Below, in pieces: positions 59,858 to 64,000 of a stretch of 64,000 bases of DNA; within the stretch, counting starts at the first letter, position 1; each line of letters opens with the position of its first letter. The DNA is taken from positions 3,162,001 to 3,226,000 of the forward strand of contig NZ_JACCAA010000001.1 in assembly GCF_013408415.1 (NCBI RefSeq). Direction: 5' to 3'. Position numbers and translations under genes: made by a program. The notes below the pieces were generated by a model. It ran no database searches, had not been told where the DNA came from, and saw only the letters and a program-made list of their open reading frames with translations. The DNA comes from Nocardioides daedukensis (GTDB lineage Bacteria > Actinomycetota > Actinomycetes > Propionibacteriales > Nocardioidaceae).

Positions 59858-61479
59858 GTGCCGCCCCCGTGGACAGGATCGAGATCAAGCGGGCCCTGGT
59901 GTCCGTCTATGACAAGTCGGGACTGGAGGAACTGGTCCGGGGCCTGCACGCCGCGGGCGTCACCCTGGTCTCCACCGGCGGTTCGGCCCGGCTGATCTCC
60001 GACCTGGGCCTGCCCGTGGTCAAGGTCGAGGACCTGACCGGCTTCCCGGAGTGCCTCGACGGCCGGGTCAAGACCCTGCACCCCAAGGTGCACGCTGGCA
60101 TCCTCGCCGACCGTCGCCTGGACTCCCACGTGCAGCAGCTGGCCGAGCTGGAGGTGGAGCCTTTCGACCTGGTCGTCTCCAACCTGTACCCGTTCACCCA
60201 GACCGTCCTCTCCGGGGCCACCCCGGACGAGTGCGTCGAGCAGATCGACATCGGCGGCCCGTCAATGGTCCGCGCCGCGGCCAAGAACCACCCCTCGGTC
60301 GCGATCGTGACCTCCCCGGACGCCTACGGCGAGGTCCTCGAGGCCGTCGCCGCCGGTGGCTTCACCCTCGAGCAGCGCAAGAAGCTGGCTGCCGAGGCAT
60401 TCGTGCACACCGCCACCTATGACGTCGCTGTTGCCTCCTGGATGGGCAGCGTGCTGACCGACACCTCCGACGGCTCCGGCTTCGCCCCCTGGATGGCGGC
60501 GACCTGGACCAAGTCCGACGTACTGCGCTACGGCGAGAACCCGCACCAGAAGGCGGCCGTCTACCGGATCGGCCGTCAGCCCGAGGGCGGGGTCGCCCAG
60601 GGTGTGCAACTGCACGGCAAGGAGATGTCCTACAACAACTTCATCGACGCCGACGCGGCCTACCGGGCGGCCTACGACCACGGCGAGAACCCCACCGTGG
60701 CGATCATCAAGCACGCCAACCCGTGCGGCATCGCGGTCGGCAACCCCGACGACAACATCGCGGCGGTGCACGCCAAGGCGCACGCCTGCGACCCGGTCTC
60801 GGCCTATGGCGGCATCATCGCCACCAACCGACCGGTCACCGCCGAGATGGCCGAGACGGTCAAGGACATCTTCACCGAGGTCATCGTGGCGCCCGGCTTC
60901 GACGGTGCCGCGCTCGACATCCTCACCGCCAAGAAGAACCTGCGCCTGCTGGTTGCCAACCCGCCCCTGCCCGGTGGGGTGGAGTTCCGCCCGATCTCCG
61001 GCGGGCTCCTGGTGCAGGAACGCGACGGGATCGACGCGGCGGGTGAGATCACCAACAAGGACGGCAGCACCTCGACCACTGGTGACGACGCGTCGCGGTG
61101 GCGCCTGGTTGCCGGCGCACCTGCCGACGAGGCCACCGTGGCCGACCTGCAGTTCGCCTGGCGTGCGATCCGCGCGGTGAAGTCCAACGCGATCCTGCTC
61201 GCCAACGACGGCGCCTCCGTCGGTGTCGGCATGGGCCAGGTCAACCGCGTCGACTCCTGCGGACTGGCCGTCTCCCGTGCCGGGGACCGCGCTGCCGGCT
61301 CGGTCGCTGCCTCGGACGCCTTCTTCCCGTTCGCCGACGGCCTCGAGGTGCTCCTCAACGCCGGCGTGCGCGCGGTGGTCGCCCCCGGCGGCTCGATCCG
61401 CGACGAGGAGGTCATCGCCGCGGCCGAGAAGGCCGGCGTGACGATGTACTTCACCGGAACCCGCCACTTCGCCCACTGA
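59854..61479 (+). CDS. purH: Bifunctional AICAR formyltransferase / IMP cyclohydrolase
   Basis: 541 residues. The IMP cyclohydrolase (MGS-like) domain opens [40 protein letters not shown], with [20 protein letters not shown]. The AICAR transformylase follows with [13 protein letters not shown], the Lys-His motif in [12 protein letters not shown], and GQVNRVDSC and the end [17 protein letters not shown]. It catalyses the last two steps to IMP. The start is the ATG overlapping purN. Complete and of normal length (an insert [13 protein letters not shown] near 400 is as in other actinobacteria). Confidence 0.97.
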   Translation: MSAAPVDRIEIKRALVSVYDKSGLEELVRGLHAAGVTLVSTGGSARLISDLGLPVVKVEDLTGFPECLDGRVKTLHPKVHAGILADRRLDSHVQQLAELEVEPFDLVVSNLYPFTQTVLSGATPDECVEQIDIGGPSMVRAAAKNHPSVAIVTSPDAYGEVLEAVAAGGFTLEQRKKLAAEAFVHTATYDVAVASWMGSVLTDTSDGSGFAPWMAATWTKSDVLRYGENPHQKAAVYRIGRQPEGGVAQGVQLHGKEMSYNNFIDADAAYRAAYDHGENPTVAIIKHANPCGIAVGNPDDNIAAVHAKAHACDPVSAYGGIIATNRPVTAEMAETVKDIFTEVIVAPGFDGAALDILTAKKNLRLLVANPPLPGGVEFRPISGGLLVQERDGIDAAGEITNKDGSTSTTGDDASRWRLVAGAPADEATVADLQFAWRAIRAVKSNAILLANDGASVGVGMGQVNRVDSCGLAVSRAGDRAAGSVAASDAFFPFADGLEVLLNAGVRAVVAPGGSIRDEEVIAAAEKAGVTMYFTGTRHFAH

Positions 61480-61601
61480 TCCGCGGCCGTCCTGCACCGG
61501 TCGCGCCGGTCGTTGCCGATGCGGGACGTTTCACTCCATGGCCTGCGTTGCGGCCGCTCGCCGCCACGACGCACGACGTCCCCAGATGACAGGATGACCA
61601 C

Positions 61602-62453
61602 GTGACTGCACAGAAGCTCGACGGATCCGCGACCGCTGCTGCCATCAAGGAGGAGCTGCGCAGTCGCGTGGCTGCTCTCAAGGAGCAGGGGATCACCCCG
61701 GGGCTGGGCACGATCCTGGTCGGCGACGACCCTGGCAGCCGGTGGTATGTCAACGGCAAGCACAAGGATTGTGCAGAGGTCGGGATCGAGTCCATCCGGA
61801 CCGACCTGCCCGAGGTCGCCTCGCAGGAGGAGATCGAGGACGCCGTCCGCTCCCTCAACGAGGACCCTGCCTGCACCGGCTACATCGTCCAGCTGCCGCT
61901 CCCGCGTGGGCGTGATGAGAACCGCGTGCTCGGTCTGATCGACCCGGCCAAGGACGCCGACGGCCTGCACCCGACCAACCTCGGCTGGCTGGTGCTCGGC
62001 AACGAGGCGCCGCTGCCGTGCACGCCGTACGGCATCGTCGAGCTGCTGCGCCGTCACGACGTCGCGATCGCCGGGGCCGAAGTGGTCGTGATCGGTCGCG
62101 GTGTCACTGTTGGTCGCCCCCTGGGCCTGCTGCTCACCCGCCGCTCCGAGAACGCCACGGTCACCCTGTGCCACACCGGCACCGTCGACCTGGCCGCTCA
62201 CGTGAAGGGCGCCGACATCGTCGTGGCCGCTGCGGGCGTGCCGGGCATCATCACCGGCGACATGGTCAAGCCCGGTGCCGCCGTGCTCGACGTCGGGGTC
62301 TCCCGCGTCGACGGCAAGATCGCCGGGGACGTGGCCGCAGACGTCTGGGACGTGGCGGGCTGGGTCTCCCCGAACCCGGGCGGAGTGGGTCCGATGACCC
62401 GCGCGATGCTGCTGGCCAACGTGGTCTCGATCGCCGAGAGCCAGTCGGCCTGA
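61602..62453 (+). CDS. folD: Methylene-tetrahydrofolate dehydrogenase / cyclohydrolase
   Basis: 283 residues from GTG 61602, AGGA at -8. Active-site Tyr/Lys in [12 protein letters not shown] (Y and K of the YxxxK motif, about residues 48-52), [15 protein letters not shown] equivalent [13 protein letters not shown], the NADP loop [18 protein letters not shown] and [17 protein letters not shown]. It interconverts 5,10-methylene- and 10-formyl-THF, feeding PurN and PurH. Only one base separates it from the DUF3017 gene. Confidence 0.96.
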   Translation: MTAQKLDGSATAAAIKEELRSRVAALKEQGITPGLGTILVGDDPGSRWYVNGKHKDCAEVGIESIRTDLPEVASQEEIEDAVRSLNEDPACTGYIVQLPLPRGRDENRVLGLIDPAKDADGLHPTNLGWLVLGNEAPLPCTPYGIVELLRRHDVAIAGAEVVVIGRGVTVGRPLGLLLTRRSENATVTLCHTGTVDLAAHVKGADIVVAAAGVPGIITGDMVKPGAAVLDVGVSRVDGKIAGDVAADVWDVAGWVSPNPGGVGPMTRAMLLANVVSIAESQSA

Positions 62454-62454
62454 C

Positions 62455-62796
62455 GTGTCCGGATCAGAGGAGCCCGACTCCCGCTCCGAGAACAAGGTCG
62501 ACCTGCGCAAGGCCACCGAGGTCACCAAGCCCCGCACCCTGGGCGGCCTGGTCTATCTGGGAGTCCTTGCCGGCGCGTTGACCGGCGTGGTCGTGGCCGC
62601 ACTCGGGCCGTGGCGCGTCGGGGTGAGCGTCCTGGCGGTGTCGATGCTGCTGGGCGCGGGCGCCCGTCTGATGATCCCCGAGGCGAACACCGGGATGCTC
62701 AAGGTGCGCAACCGCTACGTCGATGCCGCGATCCTGGTCGCGATGGGCGTCGCGATCATCGTGCTGGCGACCACGATCCCCGACCAGATCCGCTGA
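62455..62796 (+). CDS. DUF3017 membrane protein
   Basis: 113 residues, GTG start one base after folD. Charged N-terminus, then three hydrophobic helices ([63 protein letters not shown]) with the loop [18 protein letters not shown] that marks the DUF3017 family. It regularly follows folD in actinobacteria; function unknown. Confidence 0.92.
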   Translation: MSGSEEPDSRSENKVDLRKATEVTKPRTLGGLVYLGVLAGALTGVVVAALGPWRVGVSVLAVSMLLGAGARLMIPEANTGMLKVRNRYVDAAILVAMGVAIIVLATTIPDQIR

Positions 62797-62886
62797 TCAC
62801 GCCGATCGCCCCGTCGATCGCCCGTCATTTGTTCGTCATTCGTCCGAACGCAACGCTGGCGCCCCACACGCGGGCATGACCGAAAT

Positions 62887-62928
62887 GCGAGAACGGCCGC
62901 CATCCCCTCGGGGACGGCGGCCGTTCGC
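62887..62928. terminator. Terminator between DUF3017 gene and mdh
   Basis: GAACGGCCGCC (62891-62901) pairs with GGCGGCCGTTC (62916-62926); an inner TCCC/GGGA stem and a CTCG loop close it, with one A-C mismatch. The GCG/CGC flank extends it. It ends seven bases before the convergent mdh stop. Confidence 0.85.
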
Positions 62929-62934
62929 GGTGGA

Positions 62935-63915
62935 TCAGATCAGACCGAGCTCGGTGACCGCGGTGCGCTCTTCGGCGAGCTCAGCGGTGGAGGCGTCGAT
63001 CCGGGCGCGCGAGAACTCGTCGATCTCGAGGCCCTGGACGATCTCCCAGTTGCCGTCCTTGGTGGTGACGGGGAAGGAGGAGATCAGGCCCTCGGGAACG
63101 CCGTACGAGCCGTCGGAGCGAACGGCCATCGAGACCCAGTCGCCCTCGGCCGAGCCGTTCAGCCAGTCGCGGGCCGCATCGCAGGTCGCCGAGGCGGCCG
63201 ACGCGGCCGAGGAGGCACCGCGTGCGTCGATGATGGCCGCGCCGCGCTTGGCGACGGTCGGGATGAAGTCGTTCTCGATCCAGGCCTGGTCACCCACGAC
63301 CTCGGCCGCGTTCTTGCCGCCGATCTCGGCGTGGAAGACGTCGGGGTACTGGGTGGCCGAGTGGTTGCCCCAGATCGTCATCTTCTTGATGTCGTTGACG
63401 CTGGCACCGGTCTTCGCGGCGAGCTGCGAGATCGCCCGGTTGTGGTCCAGGCGGGTCAGCGCCGAGAACCGCTCGTCGGGGATGTCGGGGGCGTTGGTCA
63501 TCGCGATCAGGGCGTTGGTGTTGGCCGGGTTGCCGGTGACACCGATGCGTACGTCGTCCGCGGCGGCGGCGTTGAGTGCCTTGCCCTGGGCGGTGAAGAT
63601 GGCGCCGTTGGCCGAGAGCAGGTCACCGCGCTCCATCCCCGGACCACGGGGGCGGGCGCCGACGAGCAGGGCGAGGTTGACGCCGTCGAAGATCTTCTCG
63701 GCGTCGTCGCCGATCTCGACCGCGGTCAGGTTCGGGAACGCGCAGTCGTCGAGCTCCATCACGACGCCCTCGAGCGCCTTCAGGGCAGGGGTGATCTCGA
63801 GCAGTCGCAGCTCGATGGGCCGGTCGCCCAGGGCGCCACTGGCCAAACGGAAGAGCAGGCTGTAGCCGATCTGGCCGGCGGCGCCGGTGACGGCAACCTT
63901 GAGCGGTGTGCTCAC
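62935..63915 (-). CDS. mdh: NAD-dependent malate dehydrogenase
   Basis: 326 residues of the long (type 2, cytosolic-like) family. NAD fold: [25 protein letters not shown]. Further motifs are [16 protein letters not shown] (substrate-binding Arg loop), [24 protein letters not shown] (catalytic Asp and Arg), [12 protein letters not shown] (catalytic His) and the family-typical [19 protein letters not shown]. It oxidises malate to oxaloacetate in the TCA cycle. GTG start with a GAAGGAGA Shine-Dalgarno seven bases upstream; TAGCGT at about 63953-63958 (minus strand) is a -10 candidate. Confidence 0.96.
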   Translation of the reverse strand: MSTPLKVAVTGAAGQIGYSLLFRLASGALGDRPIELRLLEITPALKALEGVVMELDDCAFPNLTAVEIGDDAEKIFDGVNLALLVGARPRGPGMERGDLLSANGAIFTAQGKALNAAAADDVRIGVTGNPANTNALIAMTNAPDIPDERFSALTRLDHNRAISQLAAKTGASVNDIKKMTIWGNHSATQYPDVFHAEIGGKNAAEVVGDQAWIENDFIPTVAKRGAAIIDARGASSAASAASATCDAARDWLNGSAEGDWVSMAVRSDGSYGVPEGLISSFPVTTKDGNWEIVQGLEIDEFSRARIDASTAELAEERTAVTELGLI

Positions 63916-64000
63916 GGGGGTCTCCTTCGAGGAAGCGGATGATCGACTCCGACGCTAGCAGCGGCAGCGGCCGGCGGGCAGTCCGGGTTCCGTGGATGGG

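Noticed and set aside
1..64000. tRNA, rRNA, tmRNA and CRISPR arrays
   Set aside because: No cloverleaf-like stretches with a T-loop GGTTCRANTCC and CCA-type end, no rRNA landmarks and no regularly spaced repeats were noticed by eye. A covariance scan was not possible.

Overview
The window is chromosomal DNA from a high-GC actinobacterium, most probably Nocardioides or another member of the Nocardioidaceae. This rests on the uniformly high-GC coding DNA, a complete yrbE/mce lipid-transport operon, a fused F420-precursor synthase (FbiC), F420-type luciferase-like oxidoreductases, leaderless TANNNT promoters, and the gene order pcrA - M23 peptidase - sucC - sucD - perM-like - purN - purH - folD - DUF3017 - mdh, much of which matches the pcrA-Rv0950c-sucCD-Rv0955-purN-purH block of Mycobacterium tuberculosis. 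The taxonomic call is inference.

Layout. 0-4.4 kb: truncated fprA, a divergent self-regulated LysR gene, a small secreted protein, a GNAT-like protein, a TerC family transporter behind a Mn2+-type (yybP-ykoY) riboswitch, and a VOC protein. 4.4-24.9 kb: a lipid-catabolism region containing fbiC, an MpaB-like oxygenase, an operon of two acyl-CoA dehydrogenases, a fatty-acyl-CoA synthetase and an aldehyde dehydrogenase, the eight-gene yrbE-mce operon, a divergent MerR regulator, a second MpaB-like oxygenase and an LLM/F420 oxidoreductase. A 17-bp operator, TGACAGT-n3-ACTGTCA, lies in front of five transcription units here, so this is probably one regulon under the MerR protein. It would couple uptake of a hydrophobic substrate (mce) to its activation and oxidation and to F420 chemistry.

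24.9-36 kb: accessory DNA. It holds an orphan hypothetical gene, a secreted RHS/SpvB-type head protein cut short before any RHS repeats, a heterodimeric ABC exporter with complementary degenerate ATPase sites, and a 4.1-kb island (ECF sigma factor, membrane partner, secreted S1 protease broken by an IS3 element). The island is bounded by a 39-nt direct repeat that is the 3' end of the adjacent ybaK gene. 36-39.7 kb: two tandem glycerophosphodiester phosphodiesterases (one cytoplasmic, one secreted) and a secreted endonuclease I, preceded by PhoP-box-like repeats, which looks like phosphate scavenging. 39.7-46.3 kb: a PspC-domain envelope-stress module (three leftward membrane genes divergent from a PspC-histidine kinase/LuxR-type response regulator pair), an amino-acid permease, a universal stress protein with a histone-like Lys/Ala tail, and a small membrane protein.

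46.4-64 kb: core block with pcrA, an M23 peptidase, sucCD with a strong terminator, an unusual membrane-anchored ECF-sigma/sensor fusion, a PerM-like membrane protein, a 1187-residue fused ABC exporter, then purN-purH, folD, a DUF3017 protein and convergent mdh. No tRNA, rRNA or CRISPR array was seen. Intergenic stretches are short. The longest without a gene (3667-3978) is filled by the riboswitch and the flanking promoter DNA.
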